Part shown: one piece after another, positions 1-7,164 of the stretch
Position numbering within the stretch: position 1 is the stretch's first letter
Layout: each line of letters begins with the position of its first letter
Source of the DNA: an uncultured Clostridia bacterium
Lineage (GTDB): Bacteria > Bacillota > Clostridia > Christensenellales > UBA1242
Reading direction: 5' to 3'
Assembly (NCBI GenBank): GCA_944381215.1
Contig: CALWKF010000009.1
Location: 1 to 60,952, forward strand
DNA: 60,952 bases
Program-made: the position numbers and the translations under genes
The notes under the pieces: model-generated
The model's database searches: none
What the model was told of the DNA's origin: nothing
The model's input: the letters and a program-made list of their open reading frames with translations, nothing else

Positions 1-645
1 ACGCACCCGCTGGCCGAGTTCTTGTGGTGGACGGACGAGAATGGTACGATAGTTTCCTACGATGCGACCATTACCATTCAAAGCCTTACCGCGAACACTA
101 CACGCATTGCAGTTTTTCGGGCTAATGGCACGGCGGTAACCGCGTATAATGGTGGGGAAGTGCGCGCCCGAAGTAACGGCGAGCAAGTAACTCTCACCGC
201 AATACCTTATGCGGGATGTGCGTTTTCCTCGTGGGTGGTGACTAACGGCACCCTAACACTTGAAAACCCCAATAGTAGCACAATCACCTTGCCGCTAGCC
301 ACACTGAATGGTGTGGTGCTAAGACCTACCTTCACGGGTGGAACGGCGGTAACAAACTCGCCGCTCGCAAAGGCGAGTACGGGTGGCGAAGTCCGTATGA
401 ATATAACTACTCTAGATAACACGGACTACATCCACCTCTCGGCCGTGCCGTATTCTGGGTATATATTCGCTGGCTGGTCCGCAATCAGCGGTACTGGTGA
501 AAGCATAGACCTTAGTGCATACGGTGCAACCGCCGACATCCCACTCTCTTTGGTAGAAGGCGCGGTGATAGTGGCAATGTTCGAGCCGATCAACTCAACT
601 GACCACGAAGGTACTACCGACAACGGCTATGTTGACATGGACTAA
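1..645 (+). CDS. C-terminal part of a secreted InlB-repeat-like surface protein (5' end outside window)
   Basis: The reading frame is open from the first base, so only the last 214 residues are present. It holds repeats of the type seen in InlB-like and other Gram-positive surface proteins: a Gly-Tyr-x-Phe-x-x-Trp core (GCAFSSW, then GYIFAGW) inside beta-strand-rich units, ending in a low-complexity polar tail rich in Thr, Asp and Asn. The last 100 residues match the ends of the proteins at 12766-14220, 14769-16460 and 52883-54838 (GG-x-V start, LSAY-x-ADIP, VEG). It is therefore the end of a fourth paralogue. No LPXTG sorting signal is visible. It probably acts outside the cell, but the ligand is unknown. 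Confidence 0.7.
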   Translation, partial: THPLAEFLWWTDENGTIVSYDATITIQSLTANTTRIAVFRANGTAVTAYNGGEVRARSNGEQVTLTAIPYAGCAFSSWVVTNGTLTLENPNSSTITLPLATLNGVVLRPTFTGGTAVTNSPLAKASTGGEVRMNITTLDNTDYIHLSAVPYSGYIFAGWSAISGTGESIDLSAYGATADIPLSLVEGAVIVAMFEPINSTDHEGTTDNGYVDMD

Positions 646-668
646 AATCGTAAATTTTACGATTTTTT
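644..668 (+). terminator. Hairpin terminator after the first surface gene
   Basis: A perfect inverted repeat (AAATCGTAAA / TTTACGATTT) begins within the stop codon region and runs into a T tract. It probably ends transcription of the upstream surface gene. Confidence 0.6.
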
Positions 669-763
669 GCCCGATTTAATACTAATGAATGAAATTATAA
701 TTTATCTTCATGTAAATAAAATAATTTTTATTTTTAAATATTTTAACCATATACACACAAATT

Positions 764-797
764 CGCACTTCTTATAAATTAAGAGGTGCGTTTTTAT
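764..797 (+). terminator. Second hairpin with T tract
   Basis: CGCACTTCTT and AAGAGGTGCG form a 10-bp stem (one G-T pair) with a 7-nt loop, followed by TTTTTAT. A hairpin with the same GCACCTC-type arms follows the surface gene that ends at 54838. Confidence 0.6.
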
Positions 798-839
798 ATT
801 GTTTTTACCGCACAAAATTAGAAAAGAAAGCAAAAATAA

Positions 840-868
840 TTGCTAAAATATGGGCCATGTGATAAAAT
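840..868 (+). promoter_or_regulatory. Promoter of mreB-like gene
   Basis: TTGCTA (840-845), a 17-bp spacer and TAAAAT (863-868) lie just ahead of the chosen start at 891. This supports the internal ATG over the longer upstream reading frame. Confidence 0.55.
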
Positions 869-890
869 AATCAAAAAGGTTGGGTGCATT

Positions 891-1868
891 ATGGCAAAAA
901 TACGGTTGTTTATCGATATGGGGTCCTCAAAAACGGTCATTTACCGTGACAAAATGGGAGTGGTGCTAAACGAGCCCTCAAAAGTTTCAGTTAGAAAGGA
1001 AGAGGACAACACCCAAATAGTAGGTTACGGGCAAAAGGCCACAAAAGGTGACAACATCTACATAGTTTCTCCTATAATGGAGGGGGTAATTGTCGATGAA
1101 AATATCGCCACCGCAATGCTTACGGAGTACATTAGGCGTGTAACTGTGGACTCCTCAAACTCTCGAATCGAGGCCTTTATGAGCATTCCTTGTGGCGCAA
1201 GTGCTCAGGACAAGGAGAGGTTCTACCAGGTCGCATACTCGTCAAATATCAGTAAACTCTGGCTCGTGCCCGCTCCAATTGCCGACTTATTAGGGTGCGG
1301 AATCGGCTTTGACGACTTCGAGTACTGCGTGCTAGCGGACATCGGTTCTGGCTGTACCGACATCGCGATTTTGAGCCAAAACGGCATTGTCGACGGCTTC
1401 ACGATTAACATTGGAGCAATAAACATCGACATGGCAATCGTGTCCCACATCCAGTCCAAATACGGCGTAAAAATTACGCTAAATTCAGCACTCTCTCTAA
1501 AAGAGCAAATCGGTAGCCTAATTCCTAGCGGTAGCAAAAACCTAACAGTTAATGGCACCGAGGTTCGCACTGACATGAAAAAGACCATTACCGTAACGGG
1601 CTTCGACATCCTCGATGCACTGCGGGAGTACTACCAGGTGATTGCTGACTCGGTTTCGAGCCTACTTTCTGCCAGTGAGTACCAGGTCTACCAAAAGGCC
1701 TGTGCCCAAGGCGCGATTTTTTGCGGAAACGGGAGCAAAATTGAAGGGCTAAAAGAGTACATGCAGGAAACTTTGCGTATACCAATTTACGTGGCAAACG
1801 GCGCACGCACGGTTTACGGCATGCAAAAATTGTCGCAAGACCCCGCTTTGATTAGAAAATTGTTATAA
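891..1868 (+). CDS. mreB: MreB/Mbl-type actin-like cell-shape protein
   Basis: 325 residues, the usual size for MreB. The phosphate-1 loop reads DMGSSKT near the N-terminus, the phosphate-2 loop ADIGSGCTDIAI near residue 145, and the adenosine motif CGNGSKIEGL near residue 282, so this is an actin-fold ATPase. Family knowledge: MreB filaments at the membrane direct cell-wall synthesis in rod-shaped cells. An in-frame TTG at 840 would overlap the promoter; ATG 891, preceded by AAAAAGG, is preferred. Several motif residues differ from typical MreB (for example GSGCTD rather than GGGTTD), so a divergent Mbl or MreBH-like role is possible. It is followed by minD and minE, as mre and min genes are grouped in Bacillus. 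Confidence 0.8.
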   Translation: MAKIRLFIDMGSSKTVIYRDKMGVVLNEPSKVSVRKEEDNTQIVGYGQKATKGDNIYIVSPIMEGVIVDENIATAMLTEYIRRVTVDSSNSRIEAFMSIPCGASAQDKERFYQVAYSSNISKLWLVPAPIADLLGCGIGFDDFEYCVLADIGSGCTDIAILSQNGIVDGFTINIGAINIDMAIVSHIQSKYGVKITLNSALSLKEQIGSLIPSGSKNLTVNGTEVRTDMKKTITVTGFDILDALREYYQVIADSVSSLLSASEYQVYQKACAQGAIFCGNGSKIEGLKEYMQETLRIPIYVANGARTVYGMQKLSQDPALIRKLL

Positions 1869-1885
1869 CGGCACTTGTTGTGTCG

Positions 1886-1920
1886 AAAAGAACTAAGGCA
1901 CCTTGGTTCTTTTTTCTTTT
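1886..1920 (+). terminator. Terminator or attenuator between mreB and minD
   Basis: AAGAACTAAGG pairs with CCTTGGTTCTT and is followed by a run of T with one C. No clear separate minD promoter lies after it, so partial read-through into minD is likely. Confidence 0.6.
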
Positions 1921-1959
1921 TTTAAAATTTTTGCTAAACTCTATAAAAAAGGAGGGAGT

Positions 1960-2724
1960 ATGGCTAGAAAAATCGTGTTGACTGGCGGGAAGGGCGGAGT
2001 TGGTAAGACTACTTGCTGTGCGCTCCTAGGGGCTGGGCTATCGAGCCTCGGCGCGAGGGTCGTGATGCTCGACGTCGATATCGGGCTAAATAACCTCGAT
2101 GTTGCCGCGGGTATTGACACCAAAGTTTCCTACGACATCGTAGATATTGCCGAGGGCAAGTGCCGTATGAGACAAGCCCTCGTAAATCATCCCGCGTTTC
2201 CGCTCCTTTACATATTGCCCAGCGGGCACAGTCTAAACGTCGGCAAAGTTACAATCGAGGACATGCAAAAAATTATTGGCGAATTAAACTCATCCTTTGA
2301 CTACATACTAATCGACTGCCCCGCAGGCATCGGGAAGGAGTTCTACCGCGCCATTTATCTTGCCAGCGAAGCGGTAATAGTTACGACCCCAAATATCGTT
2401 GCGATTCGCGACGCAAACAAGGTGGCGAGCCTGATTTTAGGTTGTGGAATAAGTAATCTAAGTTTAATCGTAAACCGCGTGCGCAACGATTTGCTCGCAA
2501 AACGCCTAATGCTGAATCCCCAGGACATCGCAAAGAGCCTAAATATAAAGCTTCTCGGCGCAATTTCGGAGTCCGATAAAATCACGGTCAGCGCAAACAA
2601 AACGGGCAGTGTCCTAGACGCTAGCCCCGAGGCAACAAGGGAATTTAACCGAATAGCCGAAGACATACACCTAGGCAAAAGGACTGAAAACACCTTCGGG
2701 TTTTTAAAAAGGAGGAGAGTATGA
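1960..2724 (+). CDS. minD: Septum-site ATPase MinD
   Basis: 254 residues from the ATG preceded by AAAAAAGGAGGGAGT; the frame is open further upstream but without a ribosome site. The deviant Walker A KGGVGKTT near residue 10, the DVDIGLNNLD switch segment and the Walker B LIDCPAG identify the MinD/ParA family. The C-terminus ends in a basic amphipathic stretch (FGFLKRRRV) that fits the membrane-targeting helix of MinD. MinD binds the membrane in its ATP form and, with MinE or DivIVA/MinJ, places the division site. The next gene, minE, overlaps by 4 bp. No minC is present in the window. Confidence 0.9.
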   Translation: MARKIVLTGGKGGVGKTTCCALLGAGLSSLGARVVMLDVDIGLNNLDVAAGIDTKVSYDIVDIAEGKCRMRQALVNHPAFPLLYILPSGHSLNVGKVTIEDMQKIIGELNSSFDYILIDCPAGIGKEFYRAIYLASEAVIVTTPNIVAIRDANKVASLILGCGISNLSLIVNRVRNDLLAKRLMLNPQDIAKSLNIKLLGAISESDKITVSANKTGSVLDASPEATREFNRIAEDIHLGKRTENTFGFLKRRRV

Positions 2725-2960
2725 ATAATGAACCGCGCGGATTGGGACGCCTAAAACAAGTGCTGATTAATGACAAGCACTTTTGTCCCGATCGCTTAAA
2801 TGATGTCGTGTCTAGCGATATCTTTAAGGTGCTGTCAAATTACATGGATATAGATAGTGCCGACTTGCTATCAAAAATCTCAATCGACGAGCAGGGCAAC
2901 TACGTGCTTCGCTTCAAGGTCAAGTGCAAGCGTTTAAAAATTATGGGGCTACTTTCGTAG
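2721..2960 (+). CDS. minE: MinE-like topological specificity factor
   Basis: 79 residues. The start ATGA overlaps the minD stop and is preceded by AAAGGAGGAGAGT, so the two are translationally coupled. Residues 8-24 (GRLKQVLINDK) match the anti-MinCD helix/strand of MinE. The section IFKVLSNYMDIDSADLLSK matches the MinE dimer domain around its KYVxID core, and a beta-strand with a Leu-rich pattern follows. MinE stimulates MinD ATP hydrolysis and drives oscillation. The C-terminus is short but complete. Identification rests on pattern and position after minD. Confidence 0.8.
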   Translation: MNNEPRGLGRLKQVLINDKHFCPDRLNDVVSSDIFKVLSNYMDIDSADLLSKISIDEQGNYVLRFKVKCKRLKIMGLLS

Positions 2961-2967
2961 GTGGCGT

Positions 2968-3117
2968 ATGAATTTAAATTGGTTATTTAAGGCGGTTATA
3001 ACGGTGATTTGCACGGTTATCGTAATGCTGGTCATCGACACGCTAGGACTTACAAACCCCATTAGCGAAGCAATCAATGAGCTCGACGACATATTCTATG
3101 TTAATTTAGGGGGATAG
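2968..3117 (+). CDS. 49-residue single-span membrane peptide in the spoIVFA position
   Basis: ATG 2968 follows TAGGTGG, and the stop lies 2 bp before the spoIVFB start. The product has a short N-terminal segment (MNLNWLFKA), one hydrophobic span of about 18 residues (VITVICTVIVMLVI) and an acidic outer tail of about 25 residues (SEAINELDD). In Bacillus the gene directly before spoIVFB is spoIVFA, a single-span partner that holds the protease inactive. Position and topology suggest a minimal counterpart, but sequence identity cannot be shown from so short a protein. The reading frame could also be a conserved leader peptide. Confidence 0.5.
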   Translation: MNLNWLFKAVITVICTVIVMLVIDTLGLTNPISEAINELDDIFYVNLGG

Positions 3118-3119
3118 GT

Positions 3120-3968
3120 ATGAAAAAATTTAAGTTTTCTATTCATCCGCTGTTTTTGGTGTTTGCAGTTGCACTGATTTATTTGGGGTACTTTTATATC
3201 CTGCTTGCATACGTGCTTACTATTATTTTACACGAATTTGCACACGCCTTTGTCGCTAATAGACTAGGGTACAGACTAAACCACATCACTCTAATGCCAC
3301 ACGGTGCCTCACTCTCGGGGCAGAACGCTTTTTTTAGCGTGCGTGACGAAATTTTGGTCGCAATCGCAGGACCTGTTCTAAATTTAGTGCTAGCAGTTGT
3401 AGGGTGCGCACTCTGGTGGATATGGCCTGAATCGTACCCAGTAACTGAGCCGTTTGTCTACGCAAATATGGTTACCGCAGTGATAAATTGCTTGCCGATT
3501 TTTCCGCTCGACGGCGGTAGGGTAATGCTAGCCATGTTGAGTCGAAACGGCAATCGCACGTCAGCCGTAAAAAAGATAAAAATCACCGGAATTGTGGTTT
3601 CATGCGCGATACTAGTAGGCTTCGTCATCACCGTATTTTTTGTACCCAATTACACAATGCTGGTGTTTGGCTCCTTTCTCTTCGTTACCGCTCTTTTAGA
3701 GGACAAATCAGCCTACTACTCGCACATGAACCTGTTAGAGAGCAAGACCCCATATCTCTCTCGTGGCCTCAAAATTCGCGAAATCGCAGTGCCCGAAACA
3801 ATAGAATTATATAAACTCTTTAACGCCGTTACGCCCGACAGTTTGACCGATTTTAATGTTATCGACAAAAATTATAAAATAATCGGCAAAATTACCGAGC
3901 CCGAACTCGAACGCCTAATAACCCTCTATCCTGCAAATACAAGGCTCAGCCTAATCATAAATAATTAA
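3120..3968 (+). CDS. spoIVFB: SpoIVFB-like intramembrane metalloprotease
   Basis: 282 residues, close to Bacillus SpoIVFB. The zinc motif HEFAH lies in a membrane span near residue 38, followed by MPHGASL, and the second metal site NCLPIFPLDGGR lies near residue 125, both typical of site-2 proteases of the M50B family. Six or so hydrophobic segments fill the first 190 residues; the last 90 resemble a degenerate CBS domain (FNVIDKNYKIIGKI). In Bacillus this enzyme cuts pro-sigma-K in the mother cell during sporulation; the Bacillus order min genes, spoIVFA, spoIVFB is retained here. The ribosome site AGGGGGAT is good. Confidence 0.88.
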   Translation: MKKFKFSIHPLFLVFAVALIYLGYFYILLAYVLTIILHEFAHAFVANRLGYRLNHITLMPHGASLSGQNAFFSVRDEILVAIAGPVLNLVLAVVGCALWWIWPESYPVTEPFVYANMVTAVINCLPIFPLDGGRVMLAMLSRNGNRTSAVKKIKITGIVVSCAILVGFVITVFFVPNYTMLVFGSFLFVTALLEDKSAYYSHMNLLESKTPYLSRGLKIREIAVPETIELYKLFNAVTPDSLTDFNVIDKNYKIIGKITEPELERLITLYPANTRLSLIINN

Positions 3969-4067
3969 AAATGCCCCTAAATTCTCGGTTTTTTTAAAAA
4001 ATATTCAGGAATTTGCATAAAAACACTAAAAAATGTTTGACAAATCAATAAAAATACAAAAAGGGTA

Positions 4068-4096
4068 TTGAAATTTTTTAGGTTTTATGCTATAAT
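4068..4096 (+). promoter_or_regulatory. Promoter of the 4140 gene
   Basis: TTGAAA, 17-bp spacer, TATAAT. The transcript would start near 4103, about 37 nt ahead of the start codon, with a G-rich ribosome site (GGGGGGG at 4128-4134). Confidence 0.65.
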
Positions 4097-4139
4097 AAAA
4101 CCGAAAGAAAACAAAAAGTAGTTTTTAGGGGGGGTATAT

Positions 4140-5165
4140 ATGGCTTTATTTAAAAGAGGAAATGAAAAAGAACAGCTTTTAGATGAAATCAACCAAATGT
4201 CCGAAGAGGAATTCGAAAACTTTGAAAAGAACGACTACGCAAAGAGAGAAAAGCGCGCTCACCGCGTGCTAGTTGGTGCTACAATAGCCTGCGTTGCTTT
4301 ACTTGCAATGCTGGGTATTACAGCTCTATTTTGGGGCGTCGCTGCCTACGCAATCGGCTTTGCTGCAACCGCAGTTGCTGGTGCTGGCGCAATCACCATT
4401 GGTAGTAGTTGGCTTGCGCGTAGACACTTTAGAAAGTACCGCAAGATGAAAGAGGCTTATGCAGAGGCACAGAGCGGTAAAACAAAGAAGGGCCGTGTGC
4501 TTTCTCCTGAGAAACAGGCTGCTAGCAGTCATCAGGCATCTAAAAATGCAGAATATCTTGCAAAAAGAGGGAAGATTTCGGAGCGCGTATATAATAAGTA
4601 CGTTGAGGGAGACAAGAGTGCGAGCGCACAGGCTAGCAAGGGACGCAGAGGTCGCCACTCTACCAGTGAGGAAGTTAGCACTGCATTGAAGACTAACAGA
4701 GCGCAAATGAAGTTTAGAATGGACCAAAGTCGCGACTCATTTATTAAAAACGACCTCGGTAAATATCAGGTTAGCCCAGACAAAACTGGTAAGGTAGAGG
4801 TGCTCGTACAAAAGTATAACGAGAACACAGGCTTTGAGCACAACAGCGAAGGGAATCCTGTATTCGAGCCCATGGTAACATATGACTGTACATCGGACAT
4901 CGATTTGCTGGCTACCCAAAAGTGCGTTGTAAACAGCTTGGCAATCGGGAACTCCGAGTACCCAGTTTGCATGCGCGTAACAGTAGGGGGCGTGCCAAAA
5001 GTTTTTAGGTTCATGAACCAAGATAACGTAAACTCATACAAAAGCGAGTCGGATGCTAGAATCGATCAATATTTGGCTGAACACTTAGATCCTAGTAGAA
5101 GAAAAGAATCTTCTAGCGAGATAGAGCTAAACGATGAGCACGAGTCTCCTACACTTTCACTTTAA
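4140..5165 (+). CDS. Unknown membrane protein with two close transmembrane spans
   Basis: Not recognised. Of 341 residues, 1-38 are charged and cytoplasm-like (EEEFENFEKNDYAKREKRA), 42-64 and 66-88 are two hydrophobic helices rich in Ala and Gly that would form a hairpin, and the remainder is hydrophilic and basic to about residue 200 (KTKKGR, KGRRGRH), then mixed and acidic at the end. A small folded domain may lie at 215-315 (VEVLVQKYNENTG, PVCMRVTVGGVPKVFRF). It has its own promoter and terminator and so is a single-gene unit between spoIVFB and lgt. A role at the membrane is all that can be inferred. Confidence 0.8.
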   Translation: MALFKRGNEKEQLLDEINQMSEEEFENFEKNDYAKREKRAHRVLVGATIACVALLAMLGITALFWGVAAYAIGFAATAVAGAGAITIGSSWLARRHFRKYRKMKEAYAEAQSGKTKKGRVLSPEKQAASSHQASKNAEYLAKRGKISERVYNKYVEGDKSASAQASKGRRGRHSTSEEVSTALKTNRAQMKFRMDQSRDSFIKNDLGKYQVSPDKTGKVEVLVQKYNENTGFEHNSEGNPVFEPMVTYDCTSDIDLLATQKCVVNSLAIGNSEYPVCMRVTVGGVPKVFRFMNQDNVNSYKSESDARIDQYLAEHLDPSRRKESSSEIELNDEHESPTLSL

Positions 5166-5179
5166 ATAAATATCAAACT

Positions 5180-5216
5180 AAGGGATAAACAAAAATTATG
5201 TTTATCTCTTTTTTAT
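5180..5216 (+). terminator. Terminator ahead of lgt
   Basis: AGGGATAAAC and GTTTATCTCT pair (G-T tolerated) around an AT-rich loop, followed by TTTTTT. Confidence 0.65.
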
Positions 5217-5218
5217 GC

Positions 5219-5247
5219 TTGCCAATATAATAATTATGTAGTATAAT
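5219..5247 (+). promoter_or_regulatory. Promoter of lgt
   Basis: TTGCCA, 17-bp spacer, TATAAT; the ribosome site AAAAGGAGCG follows 17 bp later. Confidence 0.65.
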
Positions 5248-5271
5248 TATGAAAAACTAAAAGGAGCGCGT

Positions 5272-6060
5272 ATGTCACCTAATCCTACTGCTTTTACTAT
5301 TTTCGGCCTCGATGTGCATTGGTACGGCATAATTATAGCGTGCGCACTGATTTGTGCGTTAGTTTTGGCATACTTTATCGCTCCTATGCGTGGGTTTAAA
5401 AAGGATGACCCGTTCGAGTTAATTCTGTGGCTTTTCCCGCCCGCAATCATTGGGGCAAGGCTATACTTTTTAATATTTAACGGCGGTCCATGGGGCTGGG
5501 ATGCATTCAAAATTTGGGACGGCGGAATTGCGGTATACGGAGCAATAATCGGTGGCGCAATAGGCGCAGCATTATATTGTATTTTTAGAAAGCGCAACTT
5601 TTTTAGCGTCGCTGACATCGCTGCACCCTGCGTAATCTTAGGGCAGGGAATTGGCAGAATCGGTTGCTATTTCTCGGGCTGTTGCTACGGTGTTACTGTT
5701 ACCGATCCCGCAATGCAGTTTTTCCCAGTTTCAGTATTCGTGCACGGCGAATGGCACTTGGCGACAATGTTTTATGAGTGCTTTGCCGACCTAATTATCT
5801 GCGCGATTTTGGTTATCATTCTCAAAAAAGTGAAGATTCGCGGAATAGTGCTTTCGGGGTACTTAATTCTGTATGGCATTGCCCGCGCCGTTATCGAGGG
5901 CTTTCGAGGGGAGTCGCTAATGGTAGGCTCCTTGCGCGTCAGCCAAGTGCTGAGTATCATCTTGATTGCAGTCGGGGTGGCATTAGCGATATTCCTAATC
6001 ATAAAAGAAATTAGAGATAACAAAAAACCAAAAGAGGTGCTGATCGGTGGAAAGGTTTAA
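5272..6060 (+). CDS. lgt: Prolipoprotein diacylglyceryl transferase
   Basis: 262 residues with seven hydrophobic segments. Lgt moves a diacylglycerol group from phosphatidylglycerol to the lipobox cysteine of pre-lipoproteins at the membrane. The signature region GRIGCYFSGCCYG (near residue 128) and WDGGIAVYGAIIGG (near residue 80) are conserved family blocks; the Cys-rich form of the signature is common in Clostridia. It starts at ATG 5272 after AAAAGGAGCGCGT. Its end overlaps the next gene by 14 bp. A lipoprotein substrate in the window is the protein at 29060-32152. Confidence 0.92.
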   Translation: MSPNPTAFTIFGLDVHWYGIIIACALICALVLAYFIAPMRGFKKDDPFELILWLFPPAIIGARLYFLIFNGGPWGWDAFKIWDGGIAVYGAIIGGAIGAALYCIFRKRNFFSVADIAAPCVILGQGIGRIGCYFSGCCYGVTVTDPAMQFFPVSVFVHGEWHLATMFYECFADLIICAILVIILKKVKIRGIVLSGYLILYGIARAVIEGFRGESLMVGSLRVSQVLSIILIAVGVALAIFLIIKEIRDNKKPKEVLIGGKV

Positions 6061-6886
6061 AAGAGAAAAAGACGGCTACGCTCCGCGCGAAGTCGACGAC
6101 TTTTTGGAAAGAATGCGCAACGAATACAACGAAAAGATTCGCAAGCAGAACGAGCAGATGTTCAAGATGAATCAGGAAATGAACGACCTTAGATATAGTA
6201 TCGAGGTCTATAAGGAAAAAGAGCGCAAAATTTCAAAGGCGTTAGTAAAGGCCGTTCAAAAGGCGGATGAAATCACCGCTTCTGCTCGCAATGTTTACGA
6301 CTTGGAGATAAAAAGAGTTCAATTACTTTATAAAAAATGGGAGAATGTGTTGAACGAATTGAGGAGTAAATTCGCAGGGCTACTACCAGGCGAAGAAATA
6401 GATAATTTGGTGGGCGACTTCCAGTACGCGCTCACTGTAACATTAAATTCGCAGTTGAATGAGAAAGGCGAGAGGGTGTACTCAAAATCAGTGCTCGAAA
6501 AGATGCAACACCGCACGCCATCCATTACACAGGACGGGAAAATCGACCCCGCTGTTACCTTGAAGGAAAACGAGATAAAGGTCTACTACGACAGCGAAGG
6601 CAGGCGCATCCAGTCGATTACTCGGCAGAAGCATAACGACGAGGAAATCACTCTTGCCGAAAAGTTTTTGAATGGCGAGGATGTCGAAATGCCCAAGAGT
6701 TATGGCGAGATAGGCCCAAATGTCCTCGAAGTTCCGCCAGCCGAGTTTACCCGCGCTCTAAATGAGAGCAAGGACGGCTTTAACATCCAAGAGGCCCTGC
6801 ACCCGCAAGAGTCTCTGCGTGAAATCTTGCGCGCCTTCGACCTCGACACCGAAGAAGTTAATCCCGAGCCCCACATGAAAAGATAA
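6047..6886 (+). CDS. DivIVA-like coiled-coil protein
   Basis: 279 residues starting at GTG 6047, with AGAGGTG upstream inside lgt. The first 20 residues contain DGYAPREVDDFLERM, which matches the DivIVA N-terminal motif (GY-x-x-x-x-VD-x-FL) that binds curved membrane. A charged heptad region follows to about residue 90, and then a less regular acidic C-terminal half not typical of DivIVA. Family members (DivIVA, GpsB, SepIVA) recruit division or polar proteins. Translation appears coupled to lgt, which suggests shared expression. It may be a division partner for the MinD/MinE genes upstream, but that is inference. Confidence 0.65.
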   Translation: MERFKREKDGYAPREVDDFLERMRNEYNEKIRKQNEQMFKMNQEMNDLRYSIEVYKEKERKISKALVKAVQKADEITASARNVYDLEIKRVQLLYKKWENVLNELRSKFAGLLPGEEIDNLVGDFQYALTVTLNSQLNEKGERVYSKSVLEKMQHRTPSITQDGKIDPAVTLKENEIKVYYDSEGRRIQSITRQKHNDEEITLAEKFLNGEDVEMPKSYGEIGPNVLEVPPAEFTRALNESKDGFNIQEALHPQESLREILRAFDLDTEEVNPEPHMKR

Positions 6887-7136
6887 TTTGCGCCCAATAT
6901 TAATAGGTAGTAAATCATATTAAATCGTACTCACATGAATAGGTAGTTATTAGCAATGTGGATGGGTAGTTATTAAAAATAAGTGTAGTAATTAAGAATA
7001 TGAAGAGATAATAATTAACATTTTTATAAAGTTATATTGCTCCACTTAAAAAGATAATTTAATTCGCAACTTCCATGCTACTATTCATTCTATCAGCATA
7101 AATTTTCTACATAACATAATTAATTTAATTATAAAC

Positions 7137-7164
7137 AAAAAACAGCCTTGGGGCTGTTTTTTGT
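7137..7164 (-). terminator. Terminator of nifJ
   Basis: CAGCC/GGCTG stem with flanking A and T runs; it works in both directions and begins right at the nifJ stop codon. The 250 bp between here and the DivIVA-like gene show only AT-rich sequence with loose copies of GGTAGTTATTA. Confidence 0.75.
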
